NCBI RefSeq assembly: GCF_000719475.1 | Contig: NZ_JOGO01000018.1 | Location: 1-64,000, forward strand | Length of the DNA stretch: 64,000 nucleotides | From: Streptomyces sp. NRRL F-5630 | GTDB lineage: Bacteria; Actinomycetota; Actinomycetes; Streptomycetales; Streptomycetaceae | Direction of reading: 5' to 3' | Shown: in pieces, positions 1-8,991 of the stretch | How the letters are laid out: each line of letters opens with the position of its first letter | Position numbering within the stretch: the first letter of the stretch is position 1 | Notes under the pieces: model-generated | What the model was told of the DNA's origin: nothing | Databases searched by the model: none | Seen by the model: the letters and a program-made list of their open reading frames with translations, nothing else | Translations under genes and position numbers: made by a program

Positions 1-233
1 GTGCGGCGAGGGGGCGCGGCGAGGGCGCGAACGGGGGCGCGCGAGAGGGCGCGGCGAGGGGATGGACGGGGGCGGGCCGGGGTGTGCGGGAGCGCGGGGC
101 GCGTGGGCGTACGCGCGGGGGGCGCGCGTGTGTGTACGGGCCCGGTGGGCCGGGTGCGCGGGGCCGCCACCCCGGGGCGCCGGGCCGTCTAGGCTGAGGG
201 GCGCTGTTCCGTACATCCGAGGAGAAACCGCCG

Positions 234-1700
234 ATGCCCGCACTTCCCCCCGCGCTGCCCCCGGCCCGCCTGGAGTCCGAGCCGCGGCTCGCCCGGGCCG
301 CGCTGGCCGCCCCGGTCCTCGCCCGCGCGGTCCGCCTGGCCCGCTGGGCGGGCCCGGACACCCGGGTCGGCGCGGGCGGTGAACTCGTCGAGGAGCAACT
401 GCCCGGGGCCGCCGAGGAGCTGGGCCTGTCCGGGCCCGACGCGGAGGCCGAGGCGAGCGAGGCGTGGCGGGTCGCCGTCGACACCGGTCTCGTCGAGGTC
501 AGCGACCCGGAGGAGGATGGCGAGGAGGAGGGGAGCGCCGCACCGGGCGAGGACCTCGCCCAGCTCACCTCCGGCAGCCCCCAGGACGCGCTGGGCCTGT
601 GGCTCGGCGCCCTGGACACACTCCTCGCCGACGCCAGCATTCCCGACATCGAGGACCTGGAGGAGCTGACCGGCGCCCTGGAGGGCGGCGGCACCGTCGA
701 CTTCGACGCGCTCGGCTGGGATCCCGAGGAGGAGGCCGAGTTCGTCGACCAGGCGCTCTTGAGCCTCTACCTCCTCACCGTCTCCGAGGGCGGCTCCACG
801 GACACCCCCGTGCCGCTGCCCGCGCTCGCCGCCGCGATGGTCGTGCCCGACGACATGCCGGAGCCGAGCGACGCGATCCTGGAGCAGGTCTCCGAGACGA
901 TGGTCCGCCTCGACGCCAAGTTCCGGCTCCTCGAACCCTCCGGGCTGCTCGTCTACGAGCCGCTCGACGAGGCGCTGCTCGTGGAGGCCGACGCGGGGGA
1001 GCCCGTCGAGATCGAGGAGGAGGACGTCTCGCGGTACGGGCTCGTGCACTACACGCCGCTCGGCCTGTACGGCATCCGCGAGCGCCTCGTCGAGGCCGGG
1101 CTCGAAGCCCCGGTCGTCGGGGATCTCGCCGAGGCGACGGCGGAAGTGCTGCTCGCCGGGGTCGCCGAGTACCCGGCGCCCTCCGCGCGCGCCGAACTGG
1201 AGGGCTGGCTCGCGCGCCGCGAGCCCGTCGCCGCGGCGGGGGAGCTGCTGGCGGCGGCGAAGGGCGAGGACGCGGAGGGCCCGGTGCGCAGGCTGCGCGC
1301 GCAGGAGGCGCTGGAACTGATCGGCGCGGGCGCCGAACCGGCCGTCCGGGCCGTGCTCGACGACCCCGAACTCGGCGGCCTCGCCCGCGTGTGGCTCTCC
1401 GAGCGGGGGCTGCCCGACGTCCCGCCGCCCCCGGCCGACCTCGTCTTCTGGCTCACCGTCGACACGGTCGCCGCGCAACTCGCCGTCGAGGGCGAGTCCG
1501 CGGAGCTCCAGGCCCTCGTGGCGGGCCTCGCCGCCCAGCACAGCGGCTTCTTCGAGGCGGCCTGGCGCGTCAAGCACCCCGCGACGGCGGAGGTCCTGGA
1601 GGCGATGGGCCGCCTCCACCCCGACAAGCGCACGGCGAAGGAGGCCCGCAAGGCGGCCTTCAAGGCGAGGTCGGCGGCGGGCCCGGACTCCGGCGAGTGA
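234..1700 (+). CDS. conserved protein of unknown function (paralogue of 44761-46182)
   Basis: A 488-residue soluble protein of unknown function. The ATG at 234 follows a clear ribosome-binding site (GAGGAG, 8 nt upstream). The first third is very acidic, with runs of Glu/Asp around residues 85-170. The middle contains a winged-helix-like stretch ending in LTPLG, and the last third is alpha-helical with Ala/Glu repeats resembling HEAT-type helices. No signal peptide or membrane segment is visible. The same plan, including LTPLG followed by helical repeats, recurs in the 473-residue protein at 44761-46182, so the two are paralogues. A -10-like TAGGCT lies at 190-195. No catalytic motif was recognised; a regulatory or scaffolding role is only a guess. 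Confidence 0.85.
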   Translation: MPALPPALPPARLESEPRLARAALAAPVLARAVRLARWAGPDTRVGAGGELVEEQLPGAAEELGLSGPDAEAEASEAWRVAVDTGLVEVSDPEEDGEEEGSAAPGEDLAQLTSGSPQDALGLWLGALDTLLADASIPDIEDLEELTGALEGGGTVDFDALGWDPEEEAEFVDQALLSLYLLTVSEGGSTDTPVPLPALAAAMVVPDDMPEPSDAILEQVSETMVRLDAKFRLLEPSGLLVYEPLDEALLVEADAGEPVEIEEEDVSRYGLVHYTPLGLYGIRERLVEAGLEAPVVGDLAEATAEVLLAGVAEYPAPSARAELEGWLARREPVAAAGELLAAAKGEDAEGPVRRLRAQEALELIGAGAEPAVRAVLDDPELGGLARVWLSERGLPDVPPPPADLVFWLTVDTVAAQLAVEGESAELQALVAGLAAQHSGFFEAAWRVKHPATAEVLEAMGRLHPDKRTAKEARKAAFKARSAAGPDSGE

Positions 1701-1873
1701 CCGGGGTCCCGTACGGGGGCGGCTGCCACGCGGTGGCGGCCCGTCCGCACCCGTAGGGGAGACCCCTCGGCCCCCCGGTCCGCGAGGCGCCCGGAGCGGT
1801 CTCGGGCGGGAGGCCCGGTGGCGCCGGGGCGGTGGACGAGGAGCGCCGGGGTGCCGAGCGGGGCACGGGGCCC

Positions 1874-1912
1874 CGGCCCGGCACGCGGGGAGCGGCCGCG
1901 CGTGCCGGGCCG
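1874..1912. terminator. bidirectional hairpin terminator
   Basis: Perfect 14-bp inverted repeat (1874-1887 and 1899-1912) with an 11-nt loop, lying between the convergent ends of the gene at 234-1700 and the GH3 gene ending at 1926. It sits 13 nt past the GH3 stop codon, so it mainly serves the minus-strand sugar operon. There is no U-tract, which is usual in Streptomyces. Confidence 0.7.
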
Positions 1913-1925
1913 CCGGCCTTCTCGC

Positions 1926-4325
1926 TCAGCCCACCGTCAGCCGCGCCCCCAGCGCCCTGTCGTACCCCACCTCCCGCACGGGCCCCGTCAGCCGGACGCC
2001 GTACCGCAGGCGGTGGTCCGTGCTCGACGCGGACAGGCGGAACTCCAGCGCGCCCGGCTCGACGACGCGGCGTCCCGCCAGACCCGTGAACGAGGCCGTG
2101 TCGGCGGGGATCTCGACGTGCACGCGGGCCGAGGCGCCGGGGGCGAGCGGGACGCGCGCCGCGCCGATCAGGCGCTGTTCGGGCTGCACGACGGAGGCGA
2201 CCGGGTCGTGGAGGTAGACCTGCACGACCTCCGTCCCGGCCCGCTCGCCCGTGTTCGTGACCGTCAAAGCGAGGCGGATCGTGCCGTCCGTGGACACCTC
2301 GTCGGGGGTCTGCGCGCTCAGGTCCGTCCAGGCGAAGGACGTGTACGCGAGGCCGTGCCCGAAGGGGTAGGCGGGGCTCGGGTCGAGCGCCGAGACGTCG
2401 CTCGGGCCCGCGAGGGGGGCGCGCAAGTACGTGCCGGGCTGGCCCTCGGGGGTGCGCGGCACGCTCACGGGGAGCCGCCCCGAGGGCGCCGCCCGTCCGC
2501 TGAGCAGCGCCGCGACGGCTCGCGTGCCCTCCTGCCCGGGGAAGAACGCCTGCACGAGCGCTCCCGCCTCGTCCACCGCCCGCCCCAGCGCGTAGGGACG
2601 GCCCGCGAGCAGCACACCGACCACCGGGGTTCCCGTGTCGAGCAGCGCGTCCAGCAACTCCTGCTGCACGCCGGGGAGCCGGAGCGAAGGGGCGTCGCAG
2701 CCCTCGCCGCTCGTGCCCCGGCCGAAGAGCCCGGCGCGGTCCCCGAGCGCGGCGATCACGACATCGGCCTCGCGCGCCGCGTCGAGCGCCGCGCCGAAGC
2801 CCTCCGTCCCGCCCGTGTCGATCCCGCACCCGGCCACGGCGACGACGTCGCTGTCCGAGAACTCCGCCGCCACCGCCTCGTGGAGCGTCGGAAGTTCGAT
2901 GCCGGGGGCGAGGTCCGGGTGCGCGCCGCCGACGTGGACGGGGAAGGCGTAGCAGCCGAGCACCGCGAGCGGCGCCACGGCCTGCGGCCCGATGACGGCG
3001 ATGCGGCGCGGCGCGGCGAGCGGCAGCACGGGGCTTCCGTCGGGTGCCGCGTTGCGCAGCAGGACCAGGGACTCGGCGGCGAGCCGCGCGGACAGCTCCC
3101 TGTGCTCCGGCGGATCGAGGTCCACCGTGCCCCGTACGGCCTCGGGGCTCAGCTCGGCGCGCTCGCGCAGCGACGGCGGTACGGGGTCGTAGTCCGCGTC
3201 GAGCAGGCCCAGTTCGGCCTTCTGCCGCAGCACCCTGCGCACCGCTTCGTCGACCGTGGCCTCGTCCACGAGCCCCGCGTCGAGCGCGGCGAGGAGCGGG
3301 CCCCCGTAGGCGTCCACGGTGGGCAGTTCGACGTCCACCCCGGCGCGCAGCGCGAGCGCGGCGGCCTCGGCGCGGTCGGCCGCGACGTGGTGGAGCGACT
3401 GGAGGAACGCGACGCCGAAGTAGTCGGCGACGACCGTGCCCTCGAAGCCCCACGTCTCGCGCAGCAGCCCGGTGAGCAGCGCCTGGTCGGCGGCGCTCGG
3501 CACGCCGTCGGTATCGGTGTACGCGTGCATGACGGAGCGGGCGCCGCCCTCGCGCAGCGCCGCCTCGAAAGGCGGCAGGACGACATCGGCGCGCTCGCGC
3601 GGGCCCATCGACACGGGGGCGAGGTTGCGCCCCGCGCGCGAGGCCGAGTAGCCGGCGAAGTGCTTGAGCGTCGCGACGATCCCGGCCGATTCGAGCCCGC
3701 GTACGTACGCGGCGCCGATCCGTCCCACGAGGCAGGGGTCCTCGCCGATCGTCTCCTCGACCCGCCCCCACCGCAGGTCCCGCACGACGTCGAGGACGGG
3801 CGCGAGCCCCTGGTGCACCCCGACCGCGCGCAGCGAGTCGCCGATCGCGGCCCCCACGTGTTCGACGAGTTCCGGGTCGAACGAGGCGCCCCACGCGAGC
3901 GGTACGGGGAAGGTCGTGGCGCGCCAGGCGGCGAAGCCCGCCAGGCACTCCTCGTGCGCGAGCGCGGGGATGCCGAAGCGGTTGCCCGCGATGACGCGGG
4001 CCTGCGTGCGCAGGAGCGAGAGCGCGCCGAGCCCGGGGTCGACCGGGGCGGTGCCGAAGGGGCGGGTGAGCTGGCCGAGGCCGTGCGGGAGCAGCTCGTC
4101 GAGCGCGGGCGGGGCCTGCATGTCGTGCTGGTGCGGGGCGACCTCGCCGCCTTCGGGCGAGGCTCCGACCCACAGGCCGTAGAGCTGTGCGGTCTTCTCC
4201 TCACGGGTCATCGCGGCGAGGAGCGACTCGACGCGCGCGGCGCGCTCGGGGGAGAGGCGCGGGGAGGTACGGGGGCCGTTCCCGGGCGCGGGGGCGGCGG
4301 TCTCGGGGATCACGCGGGTGGTCAC
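1926..4325 (-). CDS. glycoside hydrolase family 3 beta-glycosidase
   Basis: About 799 residues, cytoplasmic (no signal peptide), predicted to release monosaccharides from oligosaccharides imported by the adjacent ABC transporter. The N-terminal GH3 barrel carries the KHFAGY substrate-binding motif and the nucleophile region VVADYFG. The second alpha/beta domain and a C-terminal fibronectin-III-like domain (LTVTNTG, EVVQVYLHDP) follow. The GTG at 4325 was chosen because it overlaps the permease stop (GTGA) and follows GGGAGGAAA at ideal distance; an in-frame extension to 4532 would run into the permease gene. The order regulator, binding protein, permeases, GH3 resembles the bxl (xylobiose) loci of streptomycetes, so beta-xylosidase is as likely as beta-glucosidase. 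Confidence 0.92.
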   Translation of the reverse strand: MTTRVIPETAAPAPGNGPRTSPRLSPERAARVESLLAAMTREEKTAQLYGLWVGASPEGGEVAPHQHDMQAPPALDELLPHGLGQLTRPFGTAPVDPGLGALSLLRTQARVIAGNRFGIPALAHEECLAGFAAWRATTFPVPLAWGASFDPELVEHVGAAIGDSLRAVGVHQGLAPVLDVVRDLRWGRVEETIGEDPCLVGRIGAAYVRGLESAGIVATLKHFAGYSASRAGRNLAPVSMGPRERADVVLPPFEAALREGGARSVMHAYTDTDGVPSAADQALLTGLLRETWGFEGTVVADYFGVAFLQSLHHVAADRAEAAALALRAGVDVELPTVDAYGGPLLAALDAGLVDEATVDEAVRRVLRQKAELGLLDADYDPVPPSLRERAELSPEAVRGTVDLDPPEHRELSARLAAESLVLLRNAAPDGSPVLPLAAPRRIAVIGPQAVAPLAVLGCYAFPVHVGGAHPDLAPGIELPTLHEAVAAEFSDSDVVAVAGCGIDTGGTEGFGAALDAAREADVVIAALGDRAGLFGRGTSGEGCDAPSLRLPGVQQELLDALLDTGTPVVGVLLAGRPYALGRAVDEAGALVQAFFPGQEGTRAVAALLSGRAAPSGRLPVSVPRTPEGQPGTYLRAPLAGPSDVSALDPSPAYPFGHGLAYTSFAWTDLSAQTPDEVSTDGTIRLALTVTNTGERAGTEVVQVYLHDPVASVVQPEQRLIGAARVPLAPGASARVHVEIPADTASFTGLAGRRVVEPGALEFRLSASSTDHRLRYGVRLTGPVREVGYDRALGARLTVG

Positions 4326-5227
4326 TTTCCTCCCATGCCCATCAGCCCCTGGATGAGGGCCCGGCGGGCGAACAGGTACACGAGCAGGACGGGCAGGGTG
4401 GAGAGGACGACGGCGGCGAGCAGCCCGGGAATGTTCACGCCGTACTGGGTCTGGAAGTTGTAGAGGCCGAGCGTGACGACCTTCGTCTCCTCGGACTGGG
4501 TGAGCACGAGCGGGAAGAGGAAGCCGTTCCACGCCTGGAGCGCCGAGAACACCACGACGGTGGAGAGCCCGCTGCGCGAGAGCGGCAGGACGAGCCGCTG
4601 GAAGACGAGCCAGGTGCTCGCGCCGTCGAGCGTCATCGCCTCGTACAGCTCGTTGCCGATCTCGCGCATCGTGCCGGTCAGGATGAGCGTGCAGATCGGC
4701 AGGCAGAACGCGGCGGTCGGCAGGATCACCCCGATGAGGTTGTCGTACAGACCGGCCTTCGAGATCACGTAGAACATCGGGATGATGACGGCCTGCGCGG
4801 GCACGGCGAGCCCGAGGAGGAAGAGCCGGAAGACGCGCAGCGTCCCGGGGCGCGCGCCGCGCACGACCGCGAAGGCGAGCGGGGGCACGAGCAGCAGCAC
4901 GAGGGCGACGACGCAGACGGTGACGACGGCGGTGTTGAGGAAGTAGCGGCCGAAGCCGTTGTCGAAGACGTCGAGGTAGTTGTCGAGGGTGAGGTGACGG
5001 GGGAGGCCGAGCGGCCCGCTCTTCTGGTAGTCGGGGCGCGACTGGAGCGTGGCCGCGAGCAGCGCGTACAGCGGCAGGCCGACGAGGACGAGCCAGACGA
5101 GGGAACCCAGACCGGCGAGGACGTTGGGACGCTCTCCGGGGCGGCGGGTCCGGGCGCGGGCCTTGGTGGTGCGCGGAGGGCGCGGGGCCGGGGGCGCGGG
5201 GGCCTGCCGGGAGGCGGTGAGGCTCAT
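4322..5227 (-). CDS. carbohydrate ABC transporter permease (MalG type)
   Basis: 301-residue inner-membrane permease with about six transmembrane segments. The EAMTLDGAS stretch near residue 195 matches the EAA loop that contacts the ATPase. A basic, Pro-rich N-terminal tail of about 30 residues precedes the first membrane segment. The ATG at 5227 overlaps the upstream permease stop (ATGA) and has GGAGGGG upstream; the stop overlaps the GH3 start. Tight overlaps indicate translational coupling. As usual for Streptomyces sugar importers, no ATPase is encoded in the operon; a shared MsiK-type ATPase elsewhere is likely (family knowledge, not seen here). Confidence 0.93.
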   Translation of the reverse strand: MSLTASRQAPAPPAPRPPRTTKARARTRRPGERPNVLAGLGSLVWLVLVGLPLYALLAATLQSRPDYQKSGPLGLPRHLTLDNYLDVFDNGFGRYFLNTAVVTVCVVALVLLLVPPLAFAVVRGARPGTLRVFRLFLLGLAVPAQAVIIPMFYVISKAGLYDNLIGVILPTAAFCLPICTLILTGTMREIGNELYEAMTLDGASTWLVFQRLVLPLSRSGLSTVVVFSALQAWNGFLFPLVLTQSEETKVVTLGLYNFQTQYGVNIPGLLAAVVLSTLPVLLVYLFARRALIQGLMGMGGK

Positions 5228-6126
5228 ATCCCCTCCTGGGTGCCGGTCATCTTGTCGTAGCCCGAGAGGCGGACGACGGCGAGCGAGATGAGGGTCGCGA
5301 CGAGGACGAGGAGCAGGGCGACCGCCGAGCCCGTCCCGTAGTCGAAGCTCTTGAACGCCTTGTCGTACATGTAGTACGCGGTGATCGTCGTATCCGTGCC
5401 GGGGCCGCCCTGCGTCAGGATGAGCACCGTGTCGAAGGTCGTGAGGCCGCCGACGATCATGAGGATCACCGAGGTGATGACCGAGTTGCGCAGTTGCGGC
5501 AGCGTCACGTGGAAGAACTGCCGCCAGCGGCCCGCGCCGTCGATCGCCGCCGCCTGGTAGAGGACTTCGGGGATCGCGCGGGCCGCGCCCTGGTAGATGA
5601 GGGTGTGCAGGGGGGTGAACTGCCAGGCGGCGACGAAGACGAGCACGCCGATCGCCGTGGACTGCTTGCCGAAGAGGTTCCCGTCGCCGAAGAGCCACCC
5701 CAGCTCGGAGGGGATGCCGAAGTTCGGGTCGAGCAGCGCGCGCCACAGGACAGAGACGGCCGTCGCCGAGAGCAGCAGCGGTACGAAGAAGATGGCGGAC
5801 AGGACGGCCCGGTTGCGCTGTCTGCCCGCCGCCCACACGCCGAGCGCGATGCTGAGCGGGGTCTGCACGACGACGCCGAGCAGGGTGAGCAGGACGGAGA
5901 GCCAGACGCTGTGCAGGAGCACGGGGTCGTCGAAGAGCTTGTGCCAGTTGCTGAGCCCGTTGAAGTGCGGGGTGCCGAGCCCGCTCCAGTCGGTGAAGGC
6001 CAGGACGGCCACGAGCAGGAGCGGGACGAGCGCGAAGAGCGTGAAGAAGACGACGGCGGGGAGGGTCCAGGCGACGCCCGGGCGGGCGGTGGGCCTGCGG
6101 GGCCGGAGCGCGGATGACGAGGTCAC
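5224..6126 (-). CDS. carbohydrate ABC transporter permease (MalF type)
   Basis: 300-residue membrane permease of the CUT1 sugar-transporter family. Six hydrophobic segments are visible, beginning near residue 18 (TLPAVVFFTLFALVPLLL). The EAA loop reads QAAAIDGAGRWRQF around residue 200, followed by LPQLRNS. The start is GTG at 6126, 15 nt after the binding-protein stop, and the stop overlaps the next permease start (ATGA). It forms the heterodimeric channel with the product of 4322-5227. Confidence 0.93.
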   Translation of the reverse strand: MTSSSALRPRRPTARPGVAWTLPAVVFFTLFALVPLLLVAVLAFTDWSGLGTPHFNGLSNWHKLFDDPVLLHSVWLSVLLTLLGVVVQTPLSIALGVWAAGRQRNRAVLSAIFFVPLLLSATAVSVLWRALLDPNFGIPSELGWLFGDGNLFGKQSTAIGVLVFVAAWQFTPLHTLIYQGAARAIPEVLYQAAAIDGAGRWRQFFHVTLPQLRNSVITSVILMIVGGLTTFDTVLILTQGGPGTDTTITAYYMYDKAFKSFDYGTGSAVALLLVLVATLISLAVVRLSGYDKMTGTQEGI

Positions 6127-6141
6127 GGTGCCTGCCGCCGT

Positions 6142-7473
6142 TCAGGAGGTGGTGAGGGCCTGCATGGCCTTGATGAAGCCGTCCGCGTCGAGCTGCCCGT
6201 TGGTGAACTGCTGGACGGCGCGGTGGATCGGGGTGCTGTTGGCCGGCGAGTACGCCTGGTCCCACGAGAGCTGGAAGGAGGGGGCCTTGCCGACGAGGTC
6301 GAGCTGGTACTTCGCGTAGGCGGGGTCGTCGGTCGTGTCGAGGAACTTCTCGGTGTTCGTCGTGGTCGGCAGGTTGCCGATCGCGAGCTGCTGCTTCACG
6401 AAGCTGTCGGAGTACATGAGCTTCAGGAAGTCGGCGATGGCGTCCGGGTGCTGGGCCTTCTTCGTGACCGAGTAGAAGTTGTTCGTGTTCCCGACGATGG
6501 CCGCCGGGTCGCCCTTGCCGCCCGCGACGCTCGGGAAGTTGCTCCAGCCGATGTTCTCGAGCCCGTCCGGGTTGATCTCCTTGACGGTCGAGTACTCCCA
6601 GGAGCCCATCAGCTCGAAGGCCGCCTTGCCGCTCGCGAGGAGCTGCGCCGTGCCCTGGTCGGTCTGCTTCACCGAGTCGTAGTTGGTCCCGAAGGCGCCC
6701 GCGTCGACCAGCTCGCGCAGCAGGGCCAGCGCCTTCCTGCTGTCGGGGCTGTCCCACGCGCTCTTGTCCCCCGAGAGTGCCTTCTCGAAGAGCCCCGGGC
6801 CCGCGACGCGGTCGTAGAGGTACTCGAACCACATGAGCGTCGGCCACTGGTCGCCGCCGCCGAGCGCGAACGGCGTGACCTTCTTCGCCTTGAGCGCCTT
6901 CACGACGTCGAGGAGCTGGTCCCAGTTCTCCGGCGGCTTCACGCCCGCCTCGTCGAGCACCTTCTTGTTGTGGAAGAGCAGCACGGGCTGCGTGCCGCGC
7001 ATCGGGATGCCGTAGTGCTTCCCGTCCACCTTCGCGGTGTTGAGGACCGAGGGCAGGAAGTTGTCCTTGAGGCCCGCGTCCTTCGCCATCATGTCGTCGA
7101 GCGGGCGGAGCAGGCCGGCCTTCACGAAGGGCTGGATGCTGCCGCCGCCCCAGTTGAAGAAGACGTCGGGCGCCTGCTTGGTGTTGATGATGGTCTGGAG
7201 CTTCTGCTGGTAGTCGGCGCCGGGGATGGTGTCGAGCACCGCCTTGACCTTCGAGGTCTTGTTGAACTCGGCGACGATCTTCCTCTCGACCTTGTTGCCC
7301 GCGTCGCCGTAGACGAGCACGTGGAACTCCTGCTTCCCGCCCGAGGAACCGCTGTCCCCGCCACAGGCGGTCAGGCCCAGGCCGAGCGCGAGCACCGCGA
7401 TCCCGGCGACCGCGCGGGGGAATCTCGTCTGCTTCGTCTGCTTCGTCGCGTGCGCGTACTGCGTCACCCTCAT
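6142..7473 (-). CDS. extracellular sugar-binding lipoprotein of ABC transporter
   Basis: 443-residue family 1 solute-binding lipoprotein. The signal peptide ends in lipobox LTAC (cysteine near residue 38), followed by a Gly/Ser linker and a mature domain typical of CUT1 binding proteins. It captures oligosaccharide outside the membrane and delivers it to the two permeases downstream. The ATG at 7473 was chosen because it gives a normal signal peptide (positively charged start, hydrophobic core) and is preceded by GAAGGGG; a longer in-frame start at 7554 would place translation upstream of the likely promoter. First gene of a four-gene operon ending with the GH3 enzyme. Substrate unknown; xylo- or cello-oligosaccharide is the best guess from the GH3 partner. 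Confidence 0.93.
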   Translation of the reverse strand: MRVTQYAHATKQTKQTRFPRAVAGIAVLALGLGLTACGGDSGSSGGKQEFHVLVYGDAGNKVERKIVAEFNKTSKVKAVLDTIPGADYQQKLQTIINTKQAPDVFFNWGGGSIQPFVKAGLLRPLDDMMAKDAGLKDNFLPSVLNTAKVDGKHYGIPMRGTQPVLLFHNKKVLDEAGVKPPENWDQLLDVVKALKAKKVTPFALGGGDQWPTLMWFEYLYDRVAGPGLFEKALSGDKSAWDSPDSRKALALLRELVDAGAFGTNYDSVKQTDQGTAQLLASGKAAFELMGSWEYSTVKEINPDGLENIGWSNFPSVAGGKGDPAAIVGNTNNFYSVTKKAQHPDAIADFLKLMYSDSFVKQQLAIGNLPTTTNTEKFLDTTDDPAYAKYQLDLVGKAPSFQLSWDQAYSPANSTPIHRAVQQFTNGQLDADGFIKAMQALTTS

Positions 7474-7485
7474 CGACAGCCCCTT

Positions 7486-7513
7486 CGAAAGTGTCGGCGT
7501 CTTTGCCGAAAGT
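7486..7513. promoter_or_regulatory. candidate LacI-type operator (two CGAAAGT repeats)
   Basis: CGAAAGT occurs at 7486-7492 and 7507-7513, exactly 21 bp apart, i.e. on the same face of the helix; the first copy is part of the palindrome TTCGAA. Both lie between the predicted transcription start and the binding-protein start codon. A third copy lies inside the lacI-family gene (7738-7744) within the inverted repeat CTTTCG/CGAAAG. Assignment as the regulator's binding site is inference. Confidence 0.45.
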
Positions 7514-7525
7514 CTCTGCGGCAGG

Positions 7526-7554
7526 ACGGTAGAAGGGTGGGGGTGGGCGGTCAA
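7526..7554 (-). promoter_or_regulatory. candidate vegetative promoter of the sugar operon
   Basis: On the minus strand TTGACC (7554-7549) is separated by exactly 17 nt from TACCGT (7531-7526), a close match to the Streptomyces housekeeping-sigma consensus. Transcription would start near 7519, about 45 nt before the binding-protein ATG. Two operator-like CGAAAGT copies lie just downstream, consistent with repression by the divergent LacI protein. Confidence 0.6.
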
Positions 7555-7622
7555 TGGAGGGGTACGAGCGCGACCAAACCGTTATGCGCGGGCGAGATTC
7601 GCCGTGTTCTATCCTTCGTCCC

Positions 7623-8675
7623 ATGCGAGCTGAGAGCCCCGAGGGCACAGAGACCGCGCGCGCCGAGGAGCGCGGAGCGGGCCGGATCACGCTGGCCCAG
7701 GTGGGAGCGCAAGCGGGCGTCTCGCTTTCGACAGTTTCGAAAGTCCTCAACGGCCGCCCCGATGTGGCGGCCCCCACCCGGCGCAAGGTCGAGGAACTCC
7801 TGGAGGAGCACGGCTACCGCCGCCCCGCGCCGGCCCCGCCCGAGGCGCCGCTCCTGGAGATCGTCTTCCACGAACTCGACAGCACGTGGGCGATGGAGCT
7901 GATCAGGGGCGTGCAGAACGTCGCCAACGCGCACGGCATGAGCGTCGTGCTCACCGAGACGGGCACCCGTCACTCGCCGGGCGCGGACTGGGTCGAGGGT
8001 GTGCTGCGCCGCCGCCCGCTCGGCGTCGTCCTCGTCTTCTCGACGCTGCCCGCCGACCTCAAGAAGAAGCTGTGGTCGCGGGCGATCCCCTTCGTCATCG
8101 TCGACCCGGCCGGGGACCCCGAGCCCGACGTCCCCTCGGTCGGCTCGGCGAACTGGGCCGGAGGGCTCGCGGCCACCCGCCACCTGATCGAACTCGGCCA
8201 CCGCAGGACCGCCGTCATCACCGGGCCCGAGGACATGCTCTGCGCCCTCGCCCGCCTCGACGGCTTCCGCTCCGCGCACAACATGGCCCGCATCACGCCC
8301 GAGCCGGACCTCATCCGCTTCGGCGACTTCCACGTCTCCTCGGGCCACCGGCACGCCCTGGACCTGCTCGACCGCCCCGACCGCCCCACCGCGATCTTCG
8401 CCGGCTCGGACCTCCAGGCCCTCGGCGTCCTCGAAGCGGCCCGGGTCCTCGGCCTCCGCGTCCCGCACGACCTCTCCGTCGTCGGCTACGACAACATCCC
8501 CCTCGCCCAGTGGTCGAGCCCCGCGCTCACGACGGTCGACCAGCCCCTCGAACAGATGGCGGAGGAGGCGGCCCGCATGTTGCTGCGCCTGCGCCGCGAG
8601 GAGGAGGGCGAGACCCGCATCGAACTGGGCACCCGGCTCGTGGTGCGGGGGAGCACGGGGGCGCCGGTGGCGTAG
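7623..8675 (+). CDS. LacI-family transcriptional regulator of the sugar operon
   Basis: 350-residue repressor. The N-terminal helix-turn-helix is textbook LacI ([24 protein letters not shown], here residues about 22-45), followed by a periplasmic-binding-protein-like sugar sensor domain ending in the typical [20 protein letters not shown] segment. It is divergent from the sugar operon across a 149-bp region and almost certainly controls it. The ATG at 7623 lacks a Shine-Dalgarno sequence; TATCCT at 7610-7615 would place the transcription start at the ATG, so the mRNA may be leaderless. An earlier ATG at 7584 is possible but also has no ribosome-binding site. Confidence 0.92.
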   Translation: MRAESPEGTETARAEERGAGRITLAQVGAQAGVSLSTVSKVLNGRPDVAAPTRRKVEELLEEHGYRRPAPAPPEAPLLEIVFHELDSTWAMELIRGVQNVANAHGMSVVLTETGTRHSPGADWVEGVLRRRPLGVVLVFSTLPADLKKKLWSRAIPFVIVDPAGDPEPDVPSVGSANWAGGLAATRHLIELGHRRTAVITGPEDMLCALARLDGFRSAHNMARITPEPDLIRFGDFHVSSGHRHALDLLDRPDRPTAIFAGSDLQALGVLEAARVLGLRVPHDLSVVGYDNIPLAQWSSPALTTVDQPLEQMAEEAARMLLRLRREEEGETRIELGTRLVVRGSTGAPVA

Positions 8676-8991
8676 GGGGCAGGGCGGCGGCGTGGAGGTG
8701 CGGGGCGGGGGCCCGGTTTCGGAGGTAGGGGGCGCGGGCCGGGTGGCGCGGGCGCGGGGCGGGCGCCGGCTTCGGGGTACGGGGCGGGGCTTCGGCTGCG
8801 GACGTACGAGCCGAGGGCCGGGTCGCGCGGGCGACGGTCCATGGGAGCGATCCGGCGGCGGGAGGTGCGGATCACGGCCCGGGGTGCGTGTCGCCCCCGC
8901 GTGAGCGCGCGTCCCGCGCCTGAGCGCCGCGCGGCGCGTCGGCGCGGGCTCTCGGCGGCTGCGGTTGCCTGGCGTGGTGGCGGGCGCGGGT
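8676..8991. other. 316-bp intergenic stretch, no gene seen
   Basis: Extremely G-rich spacer between the convergent lacI-family gene and the SDR gene. It contains degenerate repeats of GGCGCGGGC-like blocks and no start codon with a ribosome-binding site. It presumably contains the terminators of both genes, but I did not find a clean hairpin. Confidence 0.5.

Noticed and set aside
1..233. Possible coding start at the left edge
   Set aside because: Arg/Gly-only low-complexity translation with no ribosome-binding site; simple G-rich sequence.
5224..7786. Long minus-strand frame overlapping permease and binding-protein genes in another register
   Set aside because: Arg/Pro/Gly-rich shadow translation; the real genes have lipobox, membrane segments and proper ribosome-binding sites.
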